A DNA stretch of 64,000 nt, from the NCBI RefSeq assembly GCF_022682495.2, contig NC_071389.1, forward strand, positions 98,559,951 through 98,623,950. The letters run 5' to 3'. The translations under genes were made by a program, and so were the position numbers. Position 1 is the first letter of the stretch; every line of letters starts with the position of its first letter. The notes under the pieces were generated by a model. That model saw only the letters and a program-made list of their open reading frames with translations, was not told the DNA's origin and searched no databases. The stretch is from Desmodus rotundus. Its lineage: Eukaryota; Chordata; Mammalia; Chiroptera; Phyllostomidae. Positions 10,953 to 22,684 of this stretch are shown here, one piece after another.

Positions 10953-11379
10953 GGATATATATATCCTTTAAGTTACATCAATGAAAGTTTATTGGTAAAT
11001 TCTGTTTATCTGGATATGTTTATAATTTGTCCACAGACTTTAAAGGTAGTTTTTTTTCTAGATCCAAAGAAGAGTTGATTGTTCTTGTTTTAGCACTTCA
11101 CCATTTTATTCTACATCATGTGACTGTATGTTGCTTCTGAGATATCTTCTATCAGTTTGTCCTTTCTCAGGAGGTAAATATTTTCCGTGTGGACACTTTT
11201 AAGTTCTCTTTCTCTTGTTATTTGCCGTGTTAGTGCAGTGTGATAAGGTATGGTGTGCTTTTTTTATTTACCTTGCTTAGTGTGTGTTGTACTTTTTCAG
11301 TTTGTGGATTTATGTTTTTCTCTTTAGTATGGTCATATTAATGTCATTCATTTGGATGTTTTAATTTGTTACTTTTAAA

Positions 11380-12530
11380 GATAACACTTGATATTCACAT
11401 TTTTGTAATTTAACCTTTGTGCACATAAGCATATCTGTAAGGTAAATTCTTAGAAATAAAATTTCTAGGTTTATTTTTGATAGATTCTGTCATATTGTCC
11501 TCCCAAAAAGATTTTGCCAATTTATGATACTTCTTGTGAAAATTGAGGGCCCTTGTTTCCCCCATGCTGTCAAAACCACTAGGTATTACTAGTATTTAAA
11601 ATTTTTATTTTGATTTTATCTTTTATTATTAACCATTTGTATTATGAAATATAGCATAGACAGAAAAGTGCACAGAAAAAAATGTGCAGCCCAGTGATTT
11701 GTCACAAAGTAATCCCTTGGGATGCCAGTTAGATCCCGATACAGAACACTGTTAATAATGGGGTAATTATGCAGCCAGAATCCCTGTTGGCTTCCTGTCC
11801 AGCTAATTCTCTTCCTTTTTTCCCCAGTTATTTGTATTGACTTGTATGCAATAGTCTAGTAGGTTCTGTTTTTGAACTTTATATATGGAAGCATGTATAT
11901 AGCTCTCATGTCTCATTTTTAGCTGTATATAACACTATGAGATTCACCCATGTTATTCTATGTATTTTTGTATTTGTATTGCTTTATAGTGATCCATTCT
12001 ACTGTTGATGGACTTTTGGGTTGTTCCTCGATTTTGGGTGCTATGAATAAAACTTCTGTAAACATTTTTATATAGTTCTTTTGGTGTACATGTGCCCACA
12101 TCTCTTTTGGATATATTCCTAGTAGTGGGATTTCTAGGCCAGAGGTATGGGCATATTTAGCTTTAGCAGATATTGCAAAGCAGGCTTACTATTTCTATCC
12201 CGTACAATAGGCCAGGGTAGTTCCTGTTGCCCCACACCCTCTCTGTCCCTTGGTTGTGGGTCTTTTTAACTTCATTCTGATGAGCGTGTAGTGGTGGCTT
12301 GTTGTGGTAATGAGAGTAAGTACTTTTTCAGTGTTTAGTGGCTGTAGGTATTTTCTTTTTCGTGAAGTATCTCTTGACCAGTTTCTTGTAGGGTTGTTTG
12401 CCATTTTCTTATTCATTTGAAGGAGTTCTTTATGTATTCTGGAAAGAAGCTCATTGTGCTATAGATAACTTCTTTCATTCTGTAGCTTGCTGTTTTACTC
12501 TCTTAATGGAGTCCTTTTAAAAAGGGAAGA
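11380..12530 (-). repeat. Old L1 3' UTR/ORF2 end, antisense
   Basis: Reverse complement of L1M-type sequence, including ATGGACTTTTGGGTTGTTCC, GTGGGATTTCTAGGCCAGAG and TGGCTTGTTGTGGTAATGAG. Highly diverged; the left boundary is approximate. Confidence 0.7.
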
Positions 12531-13192
12531 CAGCCAAAGGCTATAAATAAGACAAAGAAAGACCCAATAATTCCACTTCTGAGCATTTATTCAAAGAAAC
12601 TGAAAACACGAATTGAAAAAGACATGCATCCCTATGTTCACTGCAGCATTATTTACAATAGCCACAATATGAAAACAACCAACAGATGAATGGATAAAGA
12701 AGATGGGGTATGTATATACAATAGAGTAATATTCAGCCATTAAAAAGTGTGAAATCTTGCCATCTGCACCAACATGGATGGTTGTAGGGGATATTATACC
12801 AAGTGAAATACGTTAGAGAATACCATATGATTTCACTTATATGAGGGATCTAAAAAACAAAATAAACAAACAACAAAACATAAGTGGGCTCACAAGTGCA
12901 GAACATTTTGATGAGTGCCAGATGCGAGAGTGGTTGAGGAATGGATGAAAAAGAGTATGGAATTAAGAAGTACAAATTGGTAGTTACCATATAGTCAAGG
13001 GCATATAAAGTACCGCATAGGGAATACAGTCAATAATACTGTAATATAATCATGTATGGTATTAGGTGGATATTAGACTTATTGGGGTGATTACTTTGTA
13101 GGTTATACAAATGTCATATCACAATGTTGTACATTTAAAACTAATGTTTTATATGTCAACTGTAATGGAAAAATAAAAAAAATACTTGTAAA
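12531..13192 (+). repeat. L1 3' end, sense
   Basis: Contains CCCAATAATTCCACTTCTGA, TTCACTGCAGCATTATTTAC, AGAATACCATATGATTTCAC, and ends ATGTCAACTGTAATGGAAAA with an A-rich tail. It lies head to head against the antisense L1 at 11380-12530, so the two form a diverged inverted pair. Confidence 0.85.
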
Positions 13193-13249
13193 AAAGAAGG
13201 GAAGTTCATAACTTTAAGGTAGTTTAGTTTACATCTTTTTTTCTTTTTT

Positions 13250-15140
13250 TAGTCTATCTTATCCTTTCATTTACCTTAAAGACCTATAGGTATTATATAA
13301 ACCTTACTGCTTTGTCTCTCATGTTTGGTGGGTATCCATTTGCAATTGATTTTTGGTATAGCATGAGGGAAGGTTTTACTTTTCATATGGAGTTAGTTGT
13401 CCTGGTCACTATAGAATCATAACAAGTCTTGATACCCAGTAGAGTAAATTCTACCTTCTTCAAGAATGTCTCTTTTTTAATAAATGCCTAACTTTTCTTG
13501 ACATTTTACTTGTCTATGTAAGTGTTAGAATCAACTTGTTCAGTTCCACAAGGAAAAGCATAACAAATCTTGGGATTTATATTGGTTTGATATTAAAATA
13601 ATGCATGGGAGTTGACATCTATACAATATTGAGTCTTCTACCACAGGCATTTTCTTTTCTTTTTTTTTTTTTTTTGTTGTTGTTATTTAAAATCTGGAAA
13701 AAAAAACATTTTATGATTGTCTTTAGAGAGGTCTTATGTTTTATTAGATTTATTCTCCAACATTTGATAGTTTTAGGTATAAATAGCATCTTAAAATATC
13801 TTTATAGTGTTATAGATTGCAATTGGTTTTTCTCTTTTCACCTTTTATCTATCAACCTTGCTAAACTCACTAATTCTAACAATGTATTTATAGCTTCTTT
13901 TGGATTTTCATTATATGTAATCATATTGCATCTGATTTTGGTTTTTTTTTTCTATCCAACCCTCATACCTTATTTTCTTTTGCTTAGCTGCATTGCTTGC
14001 TGTAGATTATTTTGGGATTTCATTTTGTTTATTTTTAAAGATAAATAACCACTATCAGATTAAGGAAGTTCTTTTCTATTCCTGTTTTATTAAGAGTATT
14101 TTTTTTTTTTTTTATCCTCACCTGAGGACATTTTCTCATTGCTTTTTAGAGAGAGACAGAGACAGAGACAGAGACGTCAATGTGAGAGAGAAACATCTAT
14201 CACTTTCCTTGTTATACTAGCCCTGACTGGGAATTAACCTTGCAACCTGGGTTATGTGCCCTTACTAGGAATCAAAACTACAACCTTTTGGTTTATGGGA
14301 TGATGCTCCAACGAACTGAGCCACACCCACCGGTGCCTGATTTGTTAAGATTTTTTTAATCATAAGTGAATATGTAATTTTCTCAATGCCTTTTCTTTTT
14401 CTATTGAGATGATTTCATGGCTTTTCCCTTATTTTCTGTTAATGGGGTAATTATACAATCTGTAGTGATGTATTTTTTTCTGTATTATATTTGCTTTGCT
14501 AATATTTTGCTAGGAGCCTTGCATATATGTTTGTGAGTGATGTGAGTTTCTGTAATGTTTTATTAGGTCTTGAGATCAAGGGTTATTATATGCCTGTCAT
14601 AAAATATTTCAGTAGTATCTGATTATCTTCTTTTTTCTGGAAGAGGTGAGGTAAAACTTACATTATCTTTTCTTAAGTATATTGCAGAATCACAGGTGAA
14701 ACCATCTGGGCCCATAGTTGCCTTGTAGGGAAATTTTCAATTCTAATCTCAATTTCAGATTTTGTCTTGTCAGTTTTGGTAAGTTGTATTTTCTAGAAAT
14801 CTTTGTTTTAGGTAAAATTTTCAAAATTTTGGCATATAATTTTTTTTTGTAATGTTCTCTTAACTTTTAATATTTTATAGCATCTGAAAAAAATGCACTT
14901 TTATTCCTGATGTATAGTATTTGTCTTCTCAATACATCCCACCAAGAGTTATCAGTTTTATTTTGTAGAAATTAATTTCTGTTCCTTTCATACTGTATGA
15001 TTTTCCATTTCTTTAGTTTGTGGTCATACTTCCTTTTTAAAAGTTTCTTTGGATGATTTGTTCTTTCTATATCTTCTTCCTGATAAATGCTTACCTAATT
15101 AAGTTTTGGCTGCCATTTTTCTAAATTAATATAGTTAAAG
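13250..15140 (-). repeat. Old L1 ORF2 region, antisense (interrupted by Ves)
   Basis: L1-like antisense blocks occur around 13560-13640, 13800-13900 (CAACCTTGCTAAACTCACTA) and 14380-15010. The ORFs of up to 147 residues here are hydrophobic artefacts of T-rich antisense L1. Confidence 0.7.
14100..14336 (-). repeat. Ves SINE, antisense
   Basis: Reads T-run, ATCCTCACCTGAGGACATTT, GAGA repeats, GTCAATGTGAGAGAGAAACA, then GAACTGAGCCACACCCACCG; the reverse complement is Ves. Inserted into antisense L1, which continues on the far side. Confidence 0.85.
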
Positions 15141-15145
15141 CTATA

Positions 15146-15259
15146 TACAGGGTAGGCAAAAGTAGGTCTACAATTGGAAAATAGTGCTATAACTAAATAC
15201 AAGAATAAACTCTGTTTTGTGTATTCACAACTGTAAACCTACTTTTGCCTACTCCTACA
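15146..15259 (+). mobile_element. Mariner-type MITE, copy 1
   Basis: Short element whose ends are inverted repeats: CAGGGTAGGCAAAAGTAGGT at the left and ACCTACTTTTGCCTACTCC at the right, preceded by TA. The interior has AAGAATAAACTCTGTTTTGT. A second copy lies at 33787-33911 in the opposite orientation. No coding capacity, so it must have been mobilised by a Tc1/mariner transposase. Confidence 0.85.
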
Positions 15260-15261
15260 TT

Positions 15262-16101
15262 TTTCTGTAAACATGACTTTAGCTACATTCCACACGCTGG
15301 ATTTTCAATGTCATTCAGTAAAAATATACTCTGAATGGTATCAAGATTCTCCTTTGTCCCCTGGAAGTATTTTAGAAGACAAATTAGTGCCAAAAGTGGG
15401 GATTCTAATTATCTTTTTCATATTACTAGCAAAATTCTATTATAGTTAGAAAATATACTCTATGTGGCCCTTTGAAATTTGTTGAAATTGGCTTTTTATA
15501 CTTTGAAATTTGTTGTGACTTGCTTTATTCCTTTTTTTAAATGCTTCTTTGTATACTTGAAAAGGCATTTTATTAAATTGTCGGATACAGTATTTTGGAT
15601 TTGCCCATTAGGTCAAATTAATTGTGATGGTCAGATTGTGTATAACCTTACTGATTTTACTGTTTTGCCTGTTCCCTAAGGAGGATGTTTTGAAATTTTA
15701 TGTAATGATTATGGATTTTTTTGTTTCTTATTTATTTTGAGGCTATATTGTTAGGTGCTTTACATTTGGAATTGTTACATCTTCCTGGTAAATTGCATTT
15801 ATCATTTTCAAGTGTCATTTGTCATTTTCAGTATCTTTATCTCTGGTAATACTTTCTTAAAGTTTCCTTTGTCTTATATTTGTGTAACTTCTCTAGATGC
15901 TTTTGGTTAAAGCTTGCACCTGTATATATATTTTTTTCTGTTCTTCCATCTTTCTGTCTTTGTATTTATGATATGGTTTGATTTTCTATCCATTCTGATG
16001 TTATGTCTTTATCAATTAATGGGAGTTATTCTTGGGTTTAAATCTTTTAATTTTTTCCCTCTTGTTTTAGGTTGCTTTTTCTCTCTTATTGTCTTTTGGG
16101 T

Positions 16102-16132
<31 letters not shown>

Positions 16133-16230
16133 ATCGTGCCATTTCCCTACTTTCTTTGTTTGGAAGTTAATGAGTTTTGTATTTTAATGTTTTATTCTAG
16201 CAATTGCAGCAAGCAATAGACTTATTAAGG
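15262..16230 (-). repeat. Old L1 ORF2/5' region, antisense
   Basis: T-rich antisense L1-like sequence (for example TGGAAGTATTTTAGAAG and a TGTGGCCC block near 15464), with a 28-base T-run at 16105-16132. Diverged; boundaries approximate. Confidence 0.55.
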
Positions 16231-16242
16231 TCTAATATTTAG

Positions 16243-16387
16243 TTCCTTTTTCTTCTTCTTCCTCTTCCTTCTCTTCCCCCTTCCTCCTCCCTCTTCCTCC
16301 TCCCCCTTCCTCCTTCTCCTTGCTCCTTCTCCTCTTTCCTCCTCCTCTTCCTCCTTTCTTCTCCCTCCTCCTCCTTCTTCTTCTTCA
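16243..16387 (+). repeat. Polypyrimidine tract (TTC/CCT)n, ~145 bp
   Basis: Almost unbroken T and C (one G, near 16322). Impure TTC, CCT and TCC triplets. Such long homopurine-homopyrimidine tracts can form triplex (H-DNA) structures. On the minus strand it gives a poly-Glu/Gly/Arg ORF that is not a gene. Confidence 0.93.
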
Positions 16388-16944
16388 AAACAATGCAAGG
16401 TTCTTAGAGCACATTTTACTATTACTCCTAACTCATGTTGCTGCTGTTGCCATGTATGTTTTATACTGTCAGTGTCCATTGACCCACATATTTTCTCTTG
16501 CATTGCCCTTCATGCTGCCCTGCATTTCTGAGCTTATATCTGGGGTCATTTTGGTTTCTTTGATGAGTAAAGAATACCACTTCATATTGCCTTAGTGTAG
16601 GTCTTCTGGTGATTCGTTCTTACTGTTTGATGATATGTATTAAGTCATTCTTAAGTCTGTGGCTTGATGTCTTTTCTCAGTTTTGGAATATTTTTGGCCT
16701 TAACTTTTCCAAATTTTGTTTCTACCATACCTCCTCTTCTTCCAATTACATGTATATTAAACACTTTCTCTTTTATCTCTGTCTCATGCCCCTTCCTCAA
16801 TATTTTCCAGCTGTTTCCCTTTCCATGCTTCATTATGAATATATGTCTAAATATATATACACACTTATCTTCCAGTTTAGTGAGTCTCTTCAGTTTTTTC
16901 TAATATGCCGTTAAAATTACCTGTTGAATTCTTAACAAAATCAT

Positions 16945-17155
16945 TAAAATTTTTTTCAGTTACAGTTGATATACATTATATTAGTTTCAGGTGTATGCCC
17001 CAGTGATTAGACATTATGTAACTTACTAGTGATCATCCTGATAACTCTTGCACCCACCTGACTCTGCATAGTTATTAGAATATTATTGACTGTACCTTGT
17101 ATTCCCTGTGCTCTACTTTACATCCTTGTGACTATTCTATGACAACCAATTACCT
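16945..17155 (-). repeat. L1/HAL1-type 3' end fragment, antisense
   Basis: Matches the 3' UTR at 30425-30620 (both have TATTAGTTTCAGGTGTA, CCCAGTGATTAGACATTAT and ATAGTTATTAGAATA). Confidence 0.8.
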
Positions 17156-17879
17156 GTTGAATTCTTAATACTGATTTTTATAGTTTTTAGTTCTGGAATT
17201 TCCAAATAGTACACTTTTATAGTTTCCAGTTCTTCTTTGAAGTTCTCCATTTTGTCTTTTATTCATGAGCAGAGCAGCGTGTGTATCCAGTACTTCCACT
17301 AGCCGGAGTCCACACATGTGTCCTTCTGCTGTTGTATTTTTTCTTCATTCACGTCATCTTGTTTTGTACTTGGGTTTTTTTACTTCTGTGTCAGAAATTC
17401 TATATGTACAATTATTTGAGAAATAATTTCAGCCCTAGGATGTTATCTTCTTCCAGAGAGGATTTTAAGTTTGCTTTGGCCAGAGGCCTAGTATACATTG
17501 GCAAGCTAGGGTCATATTAATCCACTGTTGGTGACTGAGCTCACTGAAGCAAAGTTGTAGTTCCTGGTAAGTCCTGTCAACTTCTGGCTCACTCAGTCTT
17601 GAGATGCAGCATTTTGGTTACTAACCCAAAGTTCATCATGGTTACTGTCTGGGAGTCGGTTAAAAGTGCCTCTTGGCCAACCTTCCAAAATTGTTGCATA
17701 CCCACCCCTTCCCTTTCCTAGGCAAAAAAACCCTAAATGTCTTTGTCTTGCCCCTGGTCCAGAAATTCTCCTTAGTCTTGCGCAGACGTTTTTGATATTC
17801 TGTCCAGCTTTTTCTAGTTGACCTCAGCGTTGGGTTGGCCCGTTACATAGTCCAGCATCACTTGATATGTCAGTCTCGC

Positions 17880-18250
17880 CCTTTCATTCTGTGTCTGATA
17901 TACACATCAATTTGTTGTTTCATCCATCTAATGAGTAGAAACATTTCACTATTATAATTTGCATTTCCTTGGTTACTATAACGTTGAGCAAGTTTTCATA
18001 TATTGGCTATTTTAATTTATTTGGTCCATATCTTTTTTTGAGTACTTTTCTTTTCCCATATTAACTCTTTATTCTTGATGTTGATCATCTCTTATATGTT
18101 GCAAATAATTTCCTCTCATTCTTTCACAGGTCTTTTACATTTCAATTATGACTATGTCATACGAAATATTTTAATTTTTAGGTATTCAAATCTTTTAGTC
18201 TTCTATGGCTTGCAGATTAAGACATAATAAATATTTTATATTTTGTTTTT
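17880..18250 (-). repeat. Diverged L1-like antisense sequence
   Basis: Contains L1-like antisense phrases (TTTGCATTTCCTTGGTTACT, ATGTTGCAAATAATTTCCTC). Very diverged, so both identity and limits are approximate. Confidence 0.5.
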
Positions 18251-18398
18251 TTATCTCTTCATAATTCTTTGAATATTTTTTATGTATTTTGTGAAATACC
18301 TGATTTCTCAGCTAAATGAACAGTATAAGGAGAGAAGCTCCTGTTTCCTTCTACTTGTGAAGGTTTTTTCACGTCCGAAGAGGAGCAGTCAAAGCTTT

Positions 18399-18797
18399 GG
18401 TCAATTATCTCAGGTGGTTAGAGTGTTGTCTTGATATGACAAGGTTGTGGGTTTGATCCCCAGTCAGGGCACATAGTATGAACCAACCAATGGCTCTGGC
18501 TGGTGTGGCTCAGTGGATTGAGTGCTGGCCTGCGAACCAAAGGGTTGCTGGTTTGATTCCCAGTCAGGGCACTGCTTGGGTTGCGGGCTAGGTCAGGTCT
18601 CTCTGGTAGGGGCTGTGTGACAGGCAACCACACATTGATGTTTCTCTCCTCTTCTTTCTCCCACCCTTCCCCTCTGTCTAAAAATAAATTTAAAAAATAT
18701 TTTTTAAAAAGAACCAACCAACTAATGTATACATAGGTAGAACAGGAGATCGATGTTTCCCATTCTCTGTCTCTAAAATTAAAAATATAAAAAAAAG
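18399..18797 (+). repeat. Older Ves SINE split by a younger one
   Basis: Left part 18399-18490 (GTGGGTTTGATCCCCAGTCA) and right part 18711-18797 (GAACAGGAGATCGATGTTTC, then A-rich tail) form one Ves copy, interrupted at GAACCAACCAA. Confidence 0.85.
18491..18710 (+). repeat. Younger Ves SINE nested in an older Ves
   Basis: Begins TGGCTCTGGCTGGTGTGGCT, has a GTTTGATTCCCAGTCAGGGC box and an AT-rich tail. Flanked by perfect 11-bp duplications GAACCAACCAA (18480-18490 and 18711-18721). Confidence 0.93.
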
Positions 18798-19298
18798 AAG
18801 AGCAGTCAGTAGGCCTGAGATAACTTGCACTTGGGATTCTCCCTGTCCCTTCCCGTACAGTCATGTCTTGGGGAAAGTAAAGCTTGGGTGTTTTCTTGGG
18901 GTAGGTCCTCCTGGCTGAGTGACATAGATGGGAATGACTAGAAGGGAGACAGGTTATGATCTATCATCACACAAATGTTGAGACCAGTGATAAAGTGTAA
19001 GGCCTACTTTCTTTTTTGTAACTAGTTTATTTTTATAAAAGAGAGCTATTCAATCTAAAAAAATTGAAATGATATAGGAAAGTTCAAAGAAGAAAGGGGA
19101 AAGAATGCCCTGGATTCCATACAGAGGTGACCATTTTTTAGGATCTCTCTGTGCCTGTAACACACATGTAAGCTGTATGTACATACAGCTTTATGAGTAA
19201 GACCCTGCAAACTATGCTGTATGTCGCTTGAGTTGGCAGCCCTGGTGGAAGCCATTCCAGGCCAGCAGGTGCAGACCTACACATGCTTGTAGCCCCAG

Positions 19299-19445
19299 GG
19301 TAAGAGCAAGAACTTCAGAGCCAAGACCCTTGCATTGGAGTCCAGCCCTGTTACCACCCAGAAGTGCAGACAGGATAGGTGGTTCTGTGTCTCAGTTTCC
19401 TCATCCATAAGCTGGGATACTAGCAGTGCCTGGACACACAGTGTG
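19299..19445 (+). repeat. MIR element
   Basis: Matches the MIR core and 3' part: GTAAGAGCAAGAACTTCAGA ... CTCAGTTTCCTCATCCATAA ... GGGATACTAGCAGTGCCTGG. An ancient mammal-wide SINE. Confidence 0.8.
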
Positions 19446-19530
19446 GTGACTCCACAGCCTGTAGCATCATTCTAGGTGGCTGCATGACACTCTGGGGTGT
19501 GATACAACCTGAGGTAAGTCCTGTTGCTCT

Positions 19531-19748
19531 AAACCAAGAGTCCCCAACTCACTGAGCTGCCTGTTAGGAACTGGGCTGCACGGCAGGTGGAGAGCAGCAA
19601 GTGTCTCAAAGCGTTGCTTGCCTTACCACCTGAGCTCTGCCTTCTGTCTCCTTCCCTGCCCCTGCCCCTGCCCCCTGAGGCATCCGTGGGAAAATTGCCT
19701 TCCACAAAACCCATCCCTGGTGCCAAAAAGTTCGGGGACTGCTGTTCT
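19531..19748 (+). mobile_element. MER1-type hAT-Charlie transposon
   Basis: Contains GAGTCCCCAACTC, GCCTGTTAGGAACTGGGCTG, ACCACCTGAGCTCTGCCT and CCCTGGTGCCAAAAAGTTCG, closing in GGGGACTGCTG. This is the MER1 pattern, with short hAT-style terminal inverted repeats. The centre is shortened. Confidence 0.88.
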
Positions 19749-20077
19749 AAATAGACCTTCGTGGGTATCTGTGCGCCACCATCTGGAGGTTGAGTGATGT
19801 TTGCTCAACCCTTTCAGTATGGCCAGCGCAGTGGTTGCTGAGGCAGACTGCAGTTGCCTTGCTAAAGACAAATTCAGCGTTTGGAATCAGGGTCCGCACT
19901 TTGCTTGCAGTAAGAAGCCAGAGGGCAGGCTGGCCTCTTAGGAACCTTTTAGACTTAGAGCTTCCTAAGTCTACAGAACCACCCCCAGGTTCTGTGACTG
20001 GTTCCCAGGCCTCGCTGGGAGGAGAAGTGTACATGTGGTGGCATGGTGCCTAGGGCTGACCTCTCCTTCCCCTACAG

Positions 20078-20157
20078 GTTCAGCAGTACCGGGTTGCCAT
20101 GACTGCAAAGGATTGCTCCATCATGATCTCACTCTCCCCTTGTCTTCAGGATGAAAG
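20078..20157 (+). CDS. IPPK: IPPK coding exon
   Basis: This 80-nt exon follows CCCCTACAG and ends GATGAAAG|GTGAGG. It reads VQQYRVAMTAKDCSIMISLS then PCLQDE. The MTAKDCSIMI block is a signature of the IPK1 family and sits in the kinase core, where conserved acidic residues serve nucleotide and metal binding; that role is family knowledge, not something shown by this DNA. Ile-Ser replaces the Ile-Ala I recall in human. The exon leaves AG of a split Ser codon that the final exon completes. Confidence 0.96.
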
Positions 20158-22684
20158 GTGAGGTGCTCATGGCCTGCATCACACATCTTTCTTTGGTCTA
20201 CCAGGATTTTAGACTAAATCTTTCTGGACTGACAAGAATAGGTTTCCCCATATTTACAGAGCCCCAGGTGGGATCACATTTATTCACAGGCTGATCTTGA
20301 AGGCCTGCTTGGTATCATGCTGCATACTAATCCTCGTTGTCTAGAAGGTTGTAATTCAGTCAAAAAGACATTTATTGAGAATAATTTTAAAAGATGGTTC
20401 TATTAAATTGAAGATTACCATTATTTTCCAATACCCTAAGGACTTAGCAGGTTGGATAGTGTGGTGCAAATGCCTTTTCTTTCTTTTTAAAAAGATTTTA
20501 CTTACTTATTTTTAGAGAGGGGAAGGGAGGGAGAAAGAGGAGAGAAACATCAATGTGTGGTTGCCTCTCACATGTCCCCTACTGGGGACCTGCCCTGCAA
20601 CCCAGGCATGTGCCCTGACTGGGAATTGAACAAGCAACCCTTTGGTTCGCAGGCCAGCACTCAATCCACTGAGCCACACCAGCGAGGGTGCAAATTCCTT
20701 TCTTTAAAAGAAAGCCCCAAGCTCCTCTGAAGGTTCTGAGGCCTGAGAAGCTTTAGGTTCACATGGACTTGTTCCTCTGCCTCTAACTGAAATGTCCACC
20801 TTCAGAGTCATTTTGAAGCCTTTAAAACAACACGTGCATTTTTCTGCTGCCTTTTTGCAGTGTCTCTCCCTCGAAACCATATTGTCAACCATCTTTTTTT
20901 AGGAATTCAGGATGAACCTGATAACATTCTCTTAGTAAAGACATGGCATCTTTAGCATTTATCTTCAGGGTGCAAAACCCCACACACAGTATTTATGGAA
21001 TGTTTTGCATTCTTCTGACAAATGTTCTTGGGGCAGGGTGAACTTGTTACTGGCTTCCAGCCACTCGTTTTTCTGCTTTTGAATGAAACATTTCTAGGAG
21101 TCCTGCTGCCCGGAAGGCATAGAATTGTCCATTTTCTGATAGGAAACATGGAGGGATATTTATAGGGTACAAATGAAATAAAGAAAAAATATTCTACTTA
21201 GTTGAAAACTCCTGTTATTCCCCTCCCTAAAATGCCCCCACTGCTAAGTTAATGAGGAATCCATTTGCTGCATTAAGCTAGTGATGTTGGATGAGCGAAA
21301 ACCACACAGATGTTATGATCTACCACCCTGCCTGAAGCAAGGATGCAGTTCGGATACAGAAATCTGAGGAGCTAAGGGCCCAGGGCCCTGATGCCCTATA
21401 AAAAACCTGACATGTAGGGATAGGAGCCAGGACATGAGTCCAGGAAGTTCTGAAACACATGGGCACCAGTTTCAGCCCCAGGGTAGCACAGAATTTAGGT
21501 GTCAGGGGTCACACACTGGGCTCATGGGGAGCTTCTGGTTGACAGACTTTTCGTAGGGGTGGACCTCTGGCCATGGTCCCATCAGCTGTTGTATGATGGA
21601 TTCACATCATCATATTGGGTGCTGGCTGGTTCTAAAGTGAGAAAATGAGGTGTCCTTTAACATGTGTAGCCCTGTCGAGGGCTGGAGACATGGACTGTCA
21701 GAAGCCCAGCTGAGCTGAGCTTGGGTGTTAGGCCCAGAGTGGAGACTTTGAAGCAAGATCTTTATTTGCAAATGTGTTCTCTGCTATTCAGAAGGGACTG
21801 GCTAGGAACCCAGCTGCTGAGCTCTGGTTTATTTTTCTTGTTGGCTGTATTTCAGAGCAGGAATCAAGTTAGAGTCTAGGCCTTGATTAGAGTCATCAGT
21901 ATAAGAACCATGTCCGTTAGCCTTCCTTCTCCCAGGCAGAAGCTTTTGAAATTGGTGTTTTGTTTGTTTGACCTTTTTTTTTGGTGATTTCTAAATAGTA
22001 GTTAAGCATGGGGAAACAAGGACTCCTGACTGCTTCCCTTCAGACACACTGAGCTCATCCAGTGCATGTGACCAGTCACCTGGACCCAGACTGTGCACTG
22101 AGCATGCTCACAGTCTCAGCACAAAATTCAGAATTAGTCTCAATGCTTTTAAGTACAAGTAATTGTTCATATATTGTTATAAGCATGTGATTCTTCTGAT
22201 ATTTAGAAAAACCACACAAGTAAGCCACAAGAAACAAAATACAAAACACTGCAGACACAATTTGAGAATAAAACATGAAACCAGACATGTGGGAGGTGTG
22301 TATATGAAGTTTGTTATCATTTTATCCATTTGACTGTTGAATGGCCAGATCGACTTTCTACTTTTCCTTAGGTTTTGTAATACTTGACCCATAACACAGT
22401 ACCTTTTCCAGCATTCACTTTTACCACTGGGATATGAGGAATATCCTAAGTATCTGAAGTCATTGTTTTTTTGTCTTTCTGCACTTTAACCCTCTCGCCT
22501 GGTGTGGTGGTGGGTTTTAGAGCAGGTGCCTGTTTGGCAGAAGCTTTAAACACTGGTGCACAAGGGAGAGAGATGGAGATTCAGATGCACACAGATGTAC
22601 TGAATGGGCGCTACTTGTGAGCTAGGATGAGGATTTGGGAAGGCTGAATTTTTTTATTTTATTTATTTATTTTTAAACTTTCAG
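20158..22684 (+). other. IPPK: IPPK intron, mostly unique sequence
   Basis: Apart from one antisense Ves SINE near its start, this 2.5 kb intron shows no recognised repeat. It ends in a long T-rich tract (22647-22683) that serves as the polypyrimidine tract of the last exon. Confidence 0.7.
20480..20688 (-). repeat. Ves SINE, antisense
   Basis: AAAGATTTTACTTACTTATT ... AACATCAATGTGTGGTTGCC ... ACTGAGCCACACCAGCGAGG. Flanked by imperfect duplications GTGCAAATGCCTTTTCTTT (20464) and GTGCAAATTCCTTTCTTT (20689). Confidence 0.93.

Larger units (their letters stand above)
2246..20077 (+). other. IPPK: Large IPPK intron (17.8 kb), transposon-filled
   Basis: Bounded by the ACAAAG|GTGGGC donor and CCTACAG|GTTCAG acceptor. 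It contains L1 fragments, one complete HAL1, two DNA-transposon families and several SINEs, listed separately. Stretches without anything recognisable are 2462-3252, 4777-5118, 5334-5696, 10953-11380, 16390-16944, 17156-17880, 18798-19298 and 19749-20077. Confidence 0.85.

Noticed and set aside
13605..14048. 147-residue hydrophobic ORF resembling a membrane protein
   Set aside because: Produced by T-rich antisense L1; Phe/Leu/Ile richness reflects base composition.
16225..16503. Minus-strand ORF rich in Glu, Gly and Arg
   Set aside because: It is the translation of the polypurine complement of a simple repeat, with no start context or domain.
18491..18560. tRNA-like B-box sequences as possible tRNA genes
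   Set aside because: They are SINE heads derived from tRNA and do not fold into a full cloverleaf with an acceptor stem.
18418..18864. 148-residue minus-strand ORF
   Set aside because: Runs through nested Ves SINEs; similar GNQTSNPLVRR-type peptides arise from every antisense Ves.
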